From Gammaproteobacteria bacterium (GTDB taxonomy: Bacteria > Pseudomonadota > Gammaproteobacteria > Burkholderiales > Gallionellaceae): a stretch of 64,000 bases of DNA. Both the position numbers and the translations under genes were made by a program. The notes below the pieces were generated by a model, which had not been told where the DNA came from, searched no databases, and was given only the letters and a program-made list of their open reading frames with translations. The stretch lies in the NCBI GenBank assembly GCA_018814405.1, contig JAHIZO010000007.1:62001-126000 (forward strand), given 5' to 3'. Below are positions 1 to 8,832 of this stretch, piece by piece. The first letter of the stretch is position 1, and every line of letters begins with the position of its first letter.

Positions 1-1
1 C

Positions 2-526
2 TACCTAGATACCTCACCTGTCATCGGCGATAAGACCTACCTGCATCCATCCTGCCAGGTGATCGGCGATGTGACCATCGGTGAAAACAGTTCCATCTGG
101 TGCAACACGGTGTTACGCGGCGATGTGAACCACATCGTGATCGGGCGCTGTTCGAATGTGCAGGACCTGAGCATGGGCCATGTGTCGCACAAGACTCCCG
201 AGAAACCGGATGGCTCGCCGCTCATCATCGGCGACTACGTAACGATCGGGCATTCGGTAATCTTGCATGGCTGCACCATCGGCAACGAGTGCCTGATCGG
301 TATGGGTTCCATCATCATGGACGATGTGGTGATACCCGATCGTGTGATGGTGGGAGCGGGCAGCTTGATCTCGCCGGGCAAGACGCTGGAAGGCGGCATG
401 CTGTACATGGGACGGCCTGCCAAGGCGGTGCGTGCGCTGACTGATGAAGAGATCGAATATCTGCGCTACTCCGCCGAGCATTACATGCGGGTAAAAGACA
501 ATCATCTGAAAAGCGAGGCTGCCTGA
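2..526 (+). CDS. gamma-class carbonic anhydrase family protein (5' truncated by window edge)
   Basis: Open frame continues upstream of the ATG at 59 to the window edge (YLDTSPVIGDKTYLHPSCQVIGDVTIG...). Left-handed beta-helix hexapeptide repeats (VIGDVTIGENSSIW, IGDYVTIGHSVILHGCTIGNECLIGMGSII). Confidence 0.9.
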   Translation, partial: YLDTSPVIGDKTYLHPSCQVIGDVTIGENSSIWCNTVLRGDVNHIVIGRCSNVQDLSMGHVSHKTPEKPDGSPLIIGDYVTIGHSVILHGCTIGNECLIGMGSIIMDDVVIPDRVMVGAGSLISPGKTLEGGMLYMGRPAKAVRALTDEEIEYLRYSAEHYMRVKDNHLKSEAA

Positions 527-527
527 G

Positions 528-902
528 ATGTTCGGCGACGATATCGTTTTCAGAGTTGAGCGCGAACTGGAATTGGAGATCGAGCGCAAGTGCCTGATCC
601 TGCAGCTGGATAGCCACGATGCTGTGGCGGCACAGGCGTTCGCACATGATGTACTTAACCACCTCGATAGCTATGGCAAAGCCGCTGCCGATGGCGATAT
701 GCAGGCAAGGATCAAGATCGAGCTATATGGTATGGCCGTGTTGATGCACAAGAGTAATACGGCAAATTTTGGTGCGGGCTATATGACACAGCTGGATGCG
801 CTATCTGCGCGTGAATCCGCCTGGGTGAACATTGCACGTGCCATTTGGAACGAACTAGAAAGGCGTAGTTCGATGGATGAAGTTAGGAATGCACAACAAT
901 GA
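528..902 (+). CDS. conserved hypothetical protein
   Basis: 124 aa ORF directly downstream of the gamma-CA gene, overlapping the next ORF by 4 nt; co-directional compact cluster. Confidence 0.65.
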   Translation: MFGDDIVFRVERELELEIERKCLILQLDSHDAVAAQAFAHDVLNHLDSYGKAAADGDMQARIKIELYGMAVLMHKSNTANFGAGYMTQLDALSARESAWVNIARAIWNELERRSSMDEVRNAQQ

Positions 903-1219
903 GCATGGAAAACGACGAAAAGCTGCTGCGCGGCCAGATCAACCTTGAGACGGCGCAGATAGCTTGGCGTGAATTGCAACGCTATTTCGCCAGTGGCGCG
1001 ACGGTCTTCGTCGGCCCGGAGCTTGATCTGGTCGAGGTGGCGTATCAGATAGCGAAAGACAATGCGACACAGGTTGGCGAGTGGATGGAACAAGGACAGA
1101 TCGCCCGTGTCACGGATGAACAGGCTTTGGCCTGGCATGAAGCTGACGCCCTTGTGTGGGCCGTGGTCGCTAGACCTTACGTTTTGATACAGGAGAACCG
1201 CCATGTATTACATAGTTGA
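899..1219 (+). CDS. DUF2288-like protein
   Basis: 106 aa ORF (LRGQINLETAQIAWRELQRYFASGATVFVGPELDLVEVA) resembling the DUF2288 family; ATGA overlap with preceding ORF. Confidence 0.7.
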   Translation: MSMENDEKLLRGQINLETAQIAWRELQRYFASGATVFVGPELDLVEVAYQIAKDNATQVGEWMEQGQIARVTDEQALAWHEADALVWAVVARPYVLIQENRHVLHS

Positions 1220-1586
1220 TAGCGAGAAACCTTTCGAGCAGGCCTCCGCCGATTTGGAAGCATCCGTGAAGAAACACGGTTTCGGCGTGCTGCATGTGCA
1301 TGACATCGGCAACACACTGCGCGGCAAGGGTCTGGCATTCGAACCGCAGTGCCGTGTGTTCGAGGTGTGTAATCCGGTGCAGGCTTCCAAGGTGATGGCG
1401 GCGGATATGCGCTTGAACATGGCGCTGCCCTGCCGGATCTCGGTCTACACCGAGGGTGGCAAAACGCACATCGGCATGATCAAACCTGCCGCCATCCTCG
1501 CTTCGCTGTCACAGGACCTTGCGCTCAAGGTCGTGGCGCAAGAGGTTGAGCTGAAGACGATGCTGATGATCGACGAGGCGAAGTAG
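1203..1586 (+). CDS. DUF302 domain protein
   Basis: 127 aa ORF with DUF302-like pattern (KKHGFGVLHVHDIGNTLRGKG...CRVFEVCNP..A..VMAADMRLNMALPCRISVYTEGGKTHIGMI). Confidence 0.8.
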   Translation: MYYIVDSEKPFEQASADLEASVKKHGFGVLHVHDIGNTLRGKGLAFEPQCRVFEVCNPVQASKVMAADMRLNMALPCRISVYTEGGKTHIGMIKPAAILASLSQDLALKVVAQEVELKTMLMIDEAK

Positions 1587-1590
1587 GCTT

Positions 1591-3081
1591 TTACTTCGCT
1601 TTCTTCAGCGCCGCTTCGATGCGGTCGCACATGGTCTTCAGTATTTTGATGCGGGCAAAATACTTGTCGTTGGCCTCGACCAAAGTCCACGGGGCGATCT
1701 CGGTGCTGGTCCTATCCACCATGTCGCACACCGCGTGTTCGTAGTCGTCCCATTTATCGCGATTGCGCCAATCCTCTTCCGTTATTTTGAATCGCTTGAA
1801 GCCGATCTTCTCGCGCTCCTTGAAACGACGCAGCTGCTCTTCCTTGCTGATCGCAAGCCAGAACTTGACCACCACGATGTGGTGCCGCACCAGTTGCGTC
1901 TCGAAGTCGTTGATCTCGCTGTAGGCGCGCATCCAGTCGGCAACTGAACAGAATTTCTCCACCCGTTCCACCAACACCCGGCCGTACCATGAGCGGTCGA
2001 AGATGGTGACACGGCCGCGCCGCGGCACATGCCGCCAGAAGCGCCACAGATAGGGTTGGGCGCGCTCTTCCTCGGTCGGCGCGGCAATGGGGATGATGTT
2101 GTACTGGCGGGCATCCAGCGCACTGGTGATACGGCGCACCGCGCCACCTTTGCCGGCGGCATCGTTGCCCTCGAACATGGCGACAACCGTAAGCTTTTTG
2201 AATTTTGGGGAACGGGTCAGCATGGCAAGCTTGCCTTGATACTTTTCCAGCTCCCTCACATAGTCCTTCTTGTCCAGCTTCTGCTTCAAATCCAAAGTCT
2301 TCAATACGTTCAGCTGGTCGATCGAAGGCATGGGCGGGGGCGCCGTCACTTCAGTGCTTCGTTTGGCCGGTTGCTTCATGCGTTTGTTGAGCGCGTCGAG
2401 CAGGATCTTGCCGACCGTCAGACTGCGATAGCGCGTGTCATAACCTTCGACGATGGTCCACGGTGCATCGGCCGTACTGGTATGGCGGATCACACGTTCA
2501 TTCACCGCATTGAATTTGTCGTACAAAGTGTAGTGCTCCCAATCACGCTTGGTCACGCGCCAACGCGTCTTGGGATCTTTCTCCAGTGATTTGAGCCGTT
2601 TTTCCTGCTTCTCTCTGGAGAGGTGCATCCAGAATTTGAGTACCAGCGCGCCCTCGTCTACCAGCATCTTTTCCAGTTTCTTGGCACGCTCCAGACTTTG
2701 ATCCAGTTCGGCATTCTTGGTCACACCGCGCACACGGTTGAGGATAGGCCAGGTATACCAAGAGCCGAGGAAGATGCCGATGCGCCCTTTCGGCGGCAAT
2801 TCACGCCAGAAGCGCCACATCATGGGGCGGTCGAGTTCTTCATCGGAAGGCTCTCCCATGCCATGGGTCTGCACAAAGCGCGGGTCCATCCATTCGTTGA
2901 GCAGGTTGACGGTCTCGCCGCGACCCGCGCCATCCACACCGCCGATCAGGATAACGACCGGGAATTTGGCCTGTTTGGCCAGCTCCATCTGCGCTTCAAG
3001 TAAGGCTTCACGCAGCACCGGTACTTCTGCATCGTAGGTGGCTTTGTCCAATTTGTGCCCGAGTTCGGCGGATTCAAACAT
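1591..3081 (-). CDS. pap: polyphosphate:AMP phosphotransferase (tandem PPK2 domains)
   Basis: 496 aa with two PPK2-type domains: N-terminal GGVDGAGRGETVNLLNEWMDPR and C-terminal EGNDAAGKGGAVRRITSALDAR...RFWRHVPRRGRVTIFDRSWYGRVLVERVE. Confidence 0.88.
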   Translation of the reverse strand: MFESAELGHKLDKATYDAEVPVLREALLEAQMELAKQAKFPVVILIGGVDGAGRGETVNLLNEWMDPRFVQTHGMGEPSDEELDRPMMWRFWRELPPKGRIGIFLGSWYTWPILNRVRGVTKNAELDQSLERAKKLEKMLVDEGALVLKFWMHLSREKQEKRLKSLEKDPKTRWRVTKRDWEHYTLYDKFNAVNERVIRHTSTADAPWTIVEGYDTRYRSLTVGKILLDALNKRMKQPAKRSTEVTAPPPMPSIDQLNVLKTLDLKQKLDKKDYVRELEKYQGKLAMLTRSPKFKKLTVVAMFEGNDAAGKGGAVRRITSALDARQYNIIPIAAPTEEERAQPYLWRFWRHVPRRGRVTIFDRSWYGRVLVERVEKFCSVADWMRAYSEINDFETQLVRHHIVVVKFWLAISKEEQLRRFKEREKIGFKRFKITEEDWRNRDKWDDYEHAVCDMVDRTSTEIAPWTLVEANDKYFARIKILKTMCDRIEAALKKAK

Positions 3082-3097
3082 TCTCTTCTCCCTATGG

Positions 3098-3550
3098 TTA
3101 CAGGCTTTCCGGGGTGATGGCCAATTTCAGATTGGTCTGGAAGTCGCCTTCGTTCGTGCGTCGTGTCAGCCACCACACCGCGCCTTTTTTTACGCTGAAA
3201 CCGGCGTTCGAATCTGACAGCAGCTGGGCAGCGATCTGTCCCAGCGTGGGCTGGTGTCCGACCACCAACACAGCGCCTTCTGCATCCGGCCAGCCGACGG
3301 CATCCAATACATTTTGCGGGCTCGCGGATGTGCCCAGTGCTGCATCGGTGATGTAGTGTTTGGTGAGTGCGAGTGCGGTCTGTTGCGTACGCTTGGCAGG
3401 ACTGACCAATATACGGGTGTGTTCGGGTAAACGGTCACGCAGGAAGGCGGCCATCTTGTCAGCTTGCTTGCGACCTTTGCCGGTCAATTCGCGGTCGATA
3501 TCGGGCGTCCCGTCTTCTGCCTCGGCGTGTCGCCAAAGTATCAGTTCCAT
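3098..3550 (-). CDS. sixA: phosphohistidine phosphatase SixA
   Basis: Starts MELILWRHAEAEDG (RHG phosphatase motif); LVVGHQPTLGQ second catalytic His region. Confidence 0.88.
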   Translation of the reverse strand: MELILWRHAEAEDGTPDIDRELTGKGRKQADKMAAFLRDRLPEHTRILVSPAKRTQQTALALTKHYITDAALGTSASPQNVLDAVGWPDAEGAVLVVGHQPTLGQIAAQLLSDSNAGFSVKKGAVWWLTRRTNEGDFQTNLKLAITPESL

Positions 3551-3634
3551 GCTGCCTCTCCCGAAATATTACAATCGTGTCAGCAGGATATACCGTCTAT
3601 ACTGTTTTTGCCATCTCACTACTGGAGACTCAAC

Positions 3635-4024
3635 ATGGTCACACCCGCCACCAAAAAAGCCACACCTGTTGCACGTAAATCTGCCAGCACGACACGCAGT
3701 GCTACAACCGCCAAGGCTAAAGCGACACCAAAGCCGGTCAGCACAGCTCGTAGAACCACAGCTGCTGCAAAACCGGCAGCCAAGCCCGCAACTAAACCTG
3801 CCAAGAAAGTCAAAGTAGTGCGCGACAGCTTCAGCATGCCGCAGGATGATTACGCGTTGATCGCGAAGCTGAAAGAGAGATTGCTAGCCAGTGGCTTGCA
3901 GGTCAAGAAGAGCGCGCTGTTGCGTGCCGGCCTGCAGTTGTTGGACAAGAGTAGCGCACTGCAGTTGAAGCGCGTGATCTCCGGCCTGACACCGATCAAG
4001 ACCGGCAGGCCGAAGAAGCACTAA
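3635..4024 (+). CDS. histone H1-like Lys/Ala/Pro-rich N-terminal tail plus C-terminal putative DNA-binding domain
   Basis: ATG at 3635 preceded by a purine-rich site; MVTPATKKATPVARKSASTTRSATTAKAKATPKPV...AKKVKVVRDSFSMPQDDYALIAKLKERLLASGLQVKKSALLRAGLQLL. The longer 3464 start overlaps the sixA gene and its promoter region. Confidence 0.75.
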   Translation: MVTPATKKATPVARKSASTTRSATTAKAKATPKPVSTARRTTAAAKPAAKPATKPAKKVKVVRDSFSMPQDDYALIAKLKERLLASGLQVKKSALLRAGLQLLDKSSALQLKRVISGLTPIKTGRPKKH

Positions 4025-6117
4025 GCGCTTTCTTCTTCTTTTGGCGTTGGCATCTGCCCCAATAGGGCCGCCAACTCGACTTGTGCGTTGACGGGTTTAC
4101 TGCGATTCGGTTTCTTGCGGTGCCAGAAGCCGTTGCAGTCCATCTCCCATGCCTGCCGGTTGTCTTTCAGGTAGATATTCAACCCTTCATCCAGCACACG
4201 CTTCTTCAGTTTCTTGTCGAGGATGGGGAAGCACGCTTCGATACGACGGAAGAAGTTGCGATCCATCCAGTCGGCACTTGCCAGATAGATATCCTCCTTG
4301 CCACCATTGCGGAAGTAGAAAATACGGGTATGTTCCAGGAAGCGTCCGATGATGGAACGTACGCGGATGTTCTCCGAAAGTCCTTTCACCCCGGGTCGCA
4401 AAGCGCAGACACCGCGCACGATGAGGTCAACTTTCACACCCGCTTGCGAAGCTTCGTACAACGTGTTGATGGTCTCCGGCTCCAGCAGGGCATTCATCTT
4501 GGCGATGACGTGTGCCGGCTTGCCTGCCTGCGCCAGCGCGATCTCGTTGCGGATAGATTCCAGCACCTTGCTGTGCAATGTGAACGGTGACTGCCACAGA
4601 TGTTTGAGCTTGCTCGCCTTGCCCAGTCCGGTGAGCTGAACGAAGATCTCATTCACGTCGCTGCACACTTCCTCATCGCAGGTGAACAATCCAAAGTCGG
4701 TATACAGGCGCGCAGTGCGCGGATGATAGTTGCCAGTGCCCAGATGCACGTAGCGACGCAAACCACCCTCTTCGCGGCGCACCACCATCAGCAATTTGGC
4801 ATGCGTCTTATGGCCGACCACACCGTACACGACATGTGCGCCGACCTGCTCTAACCGTGATGCCCAGACGATGTTGGCTTCTTCGTCGAAGCGTGCCAAT
4901 AGCTCCACAACGACCGTGACTTCTTTGCCGCGCTTGGCTGCCGCAATCAAGGCATCCATCAATTCTGAATCGACACCGGTACGGTACACCGTCTGCTTGA
5001 TCGCCACCACTTCGGGATCTGCCGCTGCCTGCTGGATGAAATCGATCACTGGCCGGAACGACTGATAGGGATGATGTAGCAGCACGTCTCCCTTGCGTAT
5101 GACCTTGAACATGTCCGCGCCCTTCTTCTTCAGCAGGGGCGGCATGCCGGGCACGAACGATGGGAATTTTAGATCTGGCCTTTCCACCTTATCGGGGATG
5201 CCCATGAGGCGTACCAGATTGACGGGGCCATGCACGCGATACAGATCGTCGTTGTTCAATTCAAAATGTTGCAACAGAAAATCCGCCAATTCCGGTGGAC
5301 AGTTATCTGCCACTTCCAGTCGCACTGCATCACCGAAATGACGCTGTGGTAATTCACCCTGCAGGCTGATACGCAGATTCTTCACTTCTTCCTCGTCCAC
5401 GAACAGATCACTGTTGCGGGTGACGCGGAACTGATAGCAGCCCTTCACCTCCATGCCGGAGAACAGTTCGCCCACGTGTGCATGCAGGATGGATGACAAA
5501 AATACAAATCCATGCGGACAGCCGGCGATCTCGGGCGGCATCAGGATCGCGCGTGGCAACACGCGCGGTGCCTGCACGATGGCTTTGGCGGAATTGCGGC
5601 CGAAGGCATCCTTACCTTGTAATTCCACTGCGAAATTCAGGCTCTTGTTGAGTACGCGCGGGAAAGGATGTGCCGGATCGAGCCCGATCGGTGTCAGTAC
5701 CGGCATCACTTCACGCAGAAAGAAGTCTTTAACCCAATCCTTCTGGGCCGTATTCCAATGCGTGCGACGCAGAAACTTGATGCCCTGTGCCGCCAGTGCC
5801 GGCACCAGCTCTTCGTTAAACAGCTGATATTGGCGAGCGATCAGCTGATGCGTCGGACCGAACAGACGCTTGAGGATCTGTGAAGCTTCCAAGCCGTCTG
5901 CTCCTGCAGCGATGCCTCCCAGCCGGACTTGCTCCTTCAGACCTGCGACACGTATCTCAAAGAACTCGTCCAGATTGCTGCTGACGATGCACAGATACTT
6001 GAGCCGTTCCAGCAACTGCACACTCGGATCCTCCGCCTGCGCCAATACGCGCCGGTTGAACTCGAGCAGGCCGAGTTCACGGTTGAGGAAGTTCTGTGCG
6101 GTGTAGGTCTTGGCCAC
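4021..6117 (-). CDS. ppk1: polyphosphate kinase 1
   Basis: PPK1 sequence (FLNRELGLLEFNRRVLAQAEDPSVQLLERLKYLCIVSSNLDEFFEIRVAGL; HPYQSF; YVHLGTGNYHPRTARLYTDFGLFT). GTG start proposed at 6117; the ORF-track 802 aa version includes about 104 aa of non-PPK1 sequence antiparallel in frame to yggX. Confidence 0.93.
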   Translation of the reverse strand: MAKTYTAQNFLNRELGLLEFNRRVLAQAEDPSVQLLERLKYLCIVSSNLDEFFEIRVAGLKEQVRLGGIAAGADGLEASQILKRLFGPTHQLIARQYQLFNEELVPALAAQGIKFLRRTHWNTAQKDWVKDFFLREVMPVLTPIGLDPAHPFPRVLNKSLNFAVELQGKDAFGRNSAKAIVQAPRVLPRAILMPPEIAGCPHGFVFLSSILHAHVGELFSGMEVKGCYQFRVTRNSDLFVDEEEVKNLRISLQGELPQRHFGDAVRLEVADNCPPELADFLLQHFELNNDDLYRVHGPVNLVRLMGIPDKVERPDLKFPSFVPGMPPLLKKKGADMFKVIRKGDVLLHHPYQSFRPVIDFIQQAAADPEVVAIKQTVYRTGVDSELMDALIAAAKRGKEVTVVVELLARFDEEANIVWASRLEQVGAHVVYGVVGHKTHAKLLMVVRREEGGLRRYVHLGTGNYHPRTARLYTDFGLFTCDEEVCSDVNEIFVQLTGLGKASKLKHLWQSPFTLHSKVLESIRNEIALAQAGKPAHVIAKMNALLEPETINTLYEASQAGVKVDLIVRGVCALRPGVKGLSENIRVRSIIGRFLEHTRIFYFRNGGKEDIYLASADWMDRNFFRRIEACFPILDKKLKKRVLDEGLNIYLKDNRQAWEMDCNGFWHRKKPNRSKPVNAQVELAALLGQMPTPKEEESA

Positions 6118-6119
6118 GC

Positions 6120-6392
6120 TTAGTTTTTTGGCGGCACGAAGCCCTGCGGCATCTGCGCTTCCCCGCCGAAGAAGTAGTTCTCCATCTGTTGCGCCAGATA
6201 CTGGCGTGCCTTGATGTCCGCCAGATTGAGGCGGTTCTCGTTCACCAGCATGGTCTGGAACTTGATCCAACCCTGCCATGCTTCCTTCGACACGTTGTCG
6301 AATATGCGCTGTCCCAGCGGACCGGGATAGGTCGGGCGCTCCAGCCCTTCCGCTTCGCGACCCAGTTTTACGCACTGCACCATTCTTGTCAT
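6120..6392 (-). CDS. yggX: oxidative damage protection / Fe(II) trafficking protein
   Basis: 90 aa [77 protein letters not shown]; typical YggX. Confidence 0.95.
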   Translation of the reverse strand: MTRMVQCVKLGREAEGLERPTYPGPLGQRIFDNVSKEAWQGWIKFQTMLVNENRLNLADIKARQYLAQQMENYFFGGEAQMPQGFVPPKN

Positions 6393-6460
6393 TGATCTTC
6401 TCCATAGCCGGTTGATGATAGGCGCGCAATGTTACACGCCGATGAAACGAAGCATCTCAT

Positions 6461-6601
6461 GGGTGTCTCTAAAAATTCAAAATTCTAAGTAAGACAAGAC
6501 GCGAGCAAAAAATTACGACGCAGCATATGTTTGATATGTAAGGAGTAATTTTTTGCAAGCAACGCAGTATTACGACGAAGTTTGGGTTTTTAGAGATGCC
6601 C
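6461..6601. repeat. long imperfect palindrome (MITE-like/structured intergenic element)
   Basis: Arms GGGTGTCTCTAAAAATTCAAA...GCGAGCAAAAAATTAC and GTAATTTTTTGCAAGC...TTTGGGTTTTTAGAGATGCCC are reverse complements with mismatches over ~56 bp each, with ~27 nt between. Confidence 0.8.
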
Positions 6602-7921
6602 TCATTTCAGATTCTTTACAAATACCTTTGAGCGGCGCTGGTAGTTGTACAAAGCCTTCTTCTCCTTGGGCAGCTGATTGACATCCGCTTCCTTGAAGCC
6701 GCGCTCGATGAACCAATGCGCAGTACGCGTAGTCAGCACGAACAACTTCTTCATGCCTTGGCTCTTGGCCAGCGCCCCCATGTGGTTGAGGACAGCCTCG
6801 CCATAGCCTTGGTCACGATACTGGCTGTCCACAGCCATACACGCCAGCTCTGCAGACGCTTCATTGGGGAACGGATACAGCGCAGCACAGCCGATGATGC
6901 GATGGTCGTGTTCCAGCACTTCGAAGCGTGATATCTCGCGCTCCAGCAACTCGCGCGAACGCCGCACCAGAATGCCTTCTTCTTCCAAGGGGCGCAGCAA
7001 CTGCAAAATGCCGCCCACATCCTCGATGGTCGCTGCCCGCAAAGTATTGAGCGTGGATTCGACCACCATGGTGCCGATGCCGTCGTCGCTGAACAGCTCC
7101 TGCAACACCGCTCCGTCTACATGACGGCTGACGAGGTGCGTGCGTGCCACGCCTGCCTCACAAGCGCGGACGGCACAGGGCAAGAACAGGCTGATGTCAT
7201 CGGGAAGCTTGCGCTTGCCGGACAAGATGGCTTGTGCTTGACTGATGGTCAGCTCTTTTAACAGCCCGCCCTTTTTCTCCTGCACACCGTCTGTGTCCAT
7301 CAGGAACACCAACTTGTCGGCATCGAGTGCGATGGCGGTGGCAGTCGCAACATCTTCCAGTGTGAGATTGAATACCTCACCGGTAGGCGAATATCCCAGT
7401 GGCGAAAGCAGCACGACTTCGCCGAAGTCCATGCGGTCATTCAATGCGGCAGCGTCCACTTTGCGCACACTGCCGGTATGCATCAGATCGACCCCGTTGA
7501 TGACGCCGAGCGGTTGAGCAGTGATGAAGTTGCCGCCGGCCACGCGGATGTCGGCATTCGCCATCGGCGAATTGGCCAGCCCCATCGACAGCAGCGCCTC
7601 GATCTCGACCCGCACGCGCCCGACTGCCTCCTTCACGCAAATCATGGTCTCGGCATCGGTCATGCGTACCCCGTGATGGTAAGCGTCTTCCAGCTTGTTC
7701 TTGGCCAGATGCTGTTCGATCTGCGGCCGGGCGCCGTGTACCAGCACCAGCCGGATGCCCAGTGCCGCCAGCAGATTGAAGTCGTGCGTCAGTTCGACGA
7801 ACTTACCGTCCGCCACCACTTCGCCGCCGAATGCGATGACGAAAGTCTTGCCGCGGAAGGCATTGATGTAAGGCGCGACCGAACGGAACCAGTTGACGAA
7901 CTCGGTGGACTGGAATGGCAT
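6602..7921 (-). CDS. argA: amino-acid N-acetyltransferase (N-acetylglutamate synthase)
   Basis: N-terminal amino-acid-kinase fold (LVLVHGARPQIEQHL) fused to C-terminal GNAT domain (YRDQGYGEAVLNHM). Start at internal ATG 7921 (MPFQSTEFVNWFRSVAPYINAFRGKTFVIAFGGE); ORF may extend to 7948. Confidence 0.92.
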   Translation of the reverse strand: MPFQSTEFVNWFRSVAPYINAFRGKTFVIAFGGEVVADGKFVELTHDFNLLAALGIRLVLVHGARPQIEQHLAKNKLEDAYHHGVRMTDAETMICVKEAVGRVRVEIEALLSMGLANSPMANADIRVAGGNFITAQPLGVINGVDLMHTGSVRKVDAAALNDRMDFGEVVLLSPLGYSPTGEVFNLTLEDVATATAIALDADKLVFLMDTDGVQEKKGGLLKELTISQAQAILSGKRKLPDDISLFLPCAVRACEAGVARTHLVSRHVDGAVLQELFSDDGIGTMVVESTLNTLRAATIEDVGGILQLLRPLEEEGILVRRSRELLEREISRFEVLEHDHRIIGCAALYPFPNEASAELACMAVDSQYRDQGYGEAVLNHMGALAKSQGMKKLFVLTTRTAHWFIERGFKEADVNQLPKEKKALYNYQRRSKVFVKNLK

Positions 7922-8065
7922 GGCTATCGTTTCGGGAGAAGTTGGCAACGTTTGTAATTAGACACCCAGAACGAAAAAATTGCCATTTGTCACTCAATGT
8001 AAAGAGACTAGAATCGAATCAACAATCAAGCAGACAGCAAGCGTCTCCATGCAAAGGGTGTAGCC

Positions 8066-8695
8066 ATGAACAATCTCCTCAGCCAGGTCTCCTATCCGGT
8101 GTTTCTATACATGACCCTGCTTTTCTTTCTGATCGCCAGCGTGTTCTCTTTTCTGGTCGGCGTAGGACTTTCCTTCAGAAGTCGGCGTGCTCTACGCTTG
8201 TTCGATGCCTTGAATGGCTGGGTGTCCATGCGCAAGATGCTCAAACCCCTCTCCATGAAGCACGAGGTTGAGCCCACCTTGATGAAACAACCTGTCTGGC
8301 TCGGAACGACCATCATCGCCGGTGCAGCAACCGCGCTCTACCTATTGCAGGATGTCAGCTTGCAGCCAGCCTTGTTGCTATTTGACGGCAGCCTGACCCC
8401 ATTCGAAATGGAGAGCGTGGCCGACAACCTGAAAACATTCCTGTTGGTCGGCAACGCCCTCTGTCTGCTGGTCGGGATATCCATCATGTTCTTCCCGCGC
8501 ACACTGACTGTGGTCGAGCGCTATACGGATCATTGGTACACCGCCCGCCGCAGCACGCGCGTACTGGACGAGATGCATATGGAAGTGGATAGGTGGGTGC
8601 TGAATCATCCGACCAGCGTTGGCATCACCATGTCACTGATGTCACTAAGCCTTGGGATGATGATGTACAGCCTGATGCAGAACCTGCCCGCCTGA
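8066..8695 (+). CDS. predicted membrane protein of unknown function
   Basis: 209 aa with about four hydrophobic segments (YMTLLFFLIASVFSFLVGVGL, LGTTIIAGAATALYLL, FLLVGNALCLLVGISIMFF, GITMSLMSLSLGMMMYSLM); no family recognised. Confidence 0.7.
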   Translation: MNNLLSQVSYPVFLYMTLLFFLIASVFSFLVGVGLSFRSRRALRLFDALNGWVSMRKMLKPLSMKHEVEPTLMKQPVWLGTTIIAGAATALYLLQDVSLQPALLLFDGSLTPFEMESVADNLKTFLLVGNALCLLVGISIMFFPRTLTVVERYTDHWYTARRSTRVLDEMHMEVDRWVLNHPTSVGITMSLMSLSLGMMMYSLMQNLPA

Positions 8696-8698
8696 TCA

Positions 8699-8830
8699 TC
8701 ATTCCTCGTCCAGGAGTTTGCCGGCGATAGCCCAGTTCTCGTCGGGCAGTTCGTCGAAAGCGATGTAGGTGTGCGACTGCGACACGTTACTGGCGTAGCC
8801 AGCCGCTTGCGGGAGCAGTCGCCGCCACAC
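8699..8830 (-). pseudogene. decayed partial 3' duplicate of the adjacent tautomerase gene
   Basis: Minus-strand translation ...SHTYIAFDELPDENWAIAGKLLDEE* nearly matches the C-terminus of the intact neighbour, YTYISFDELPEENWAIAGKLLDEA*. Upstream part of the copy is not tautomerase-like. Confidence 0.75.
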
Positions 8831-8832
8831 CG

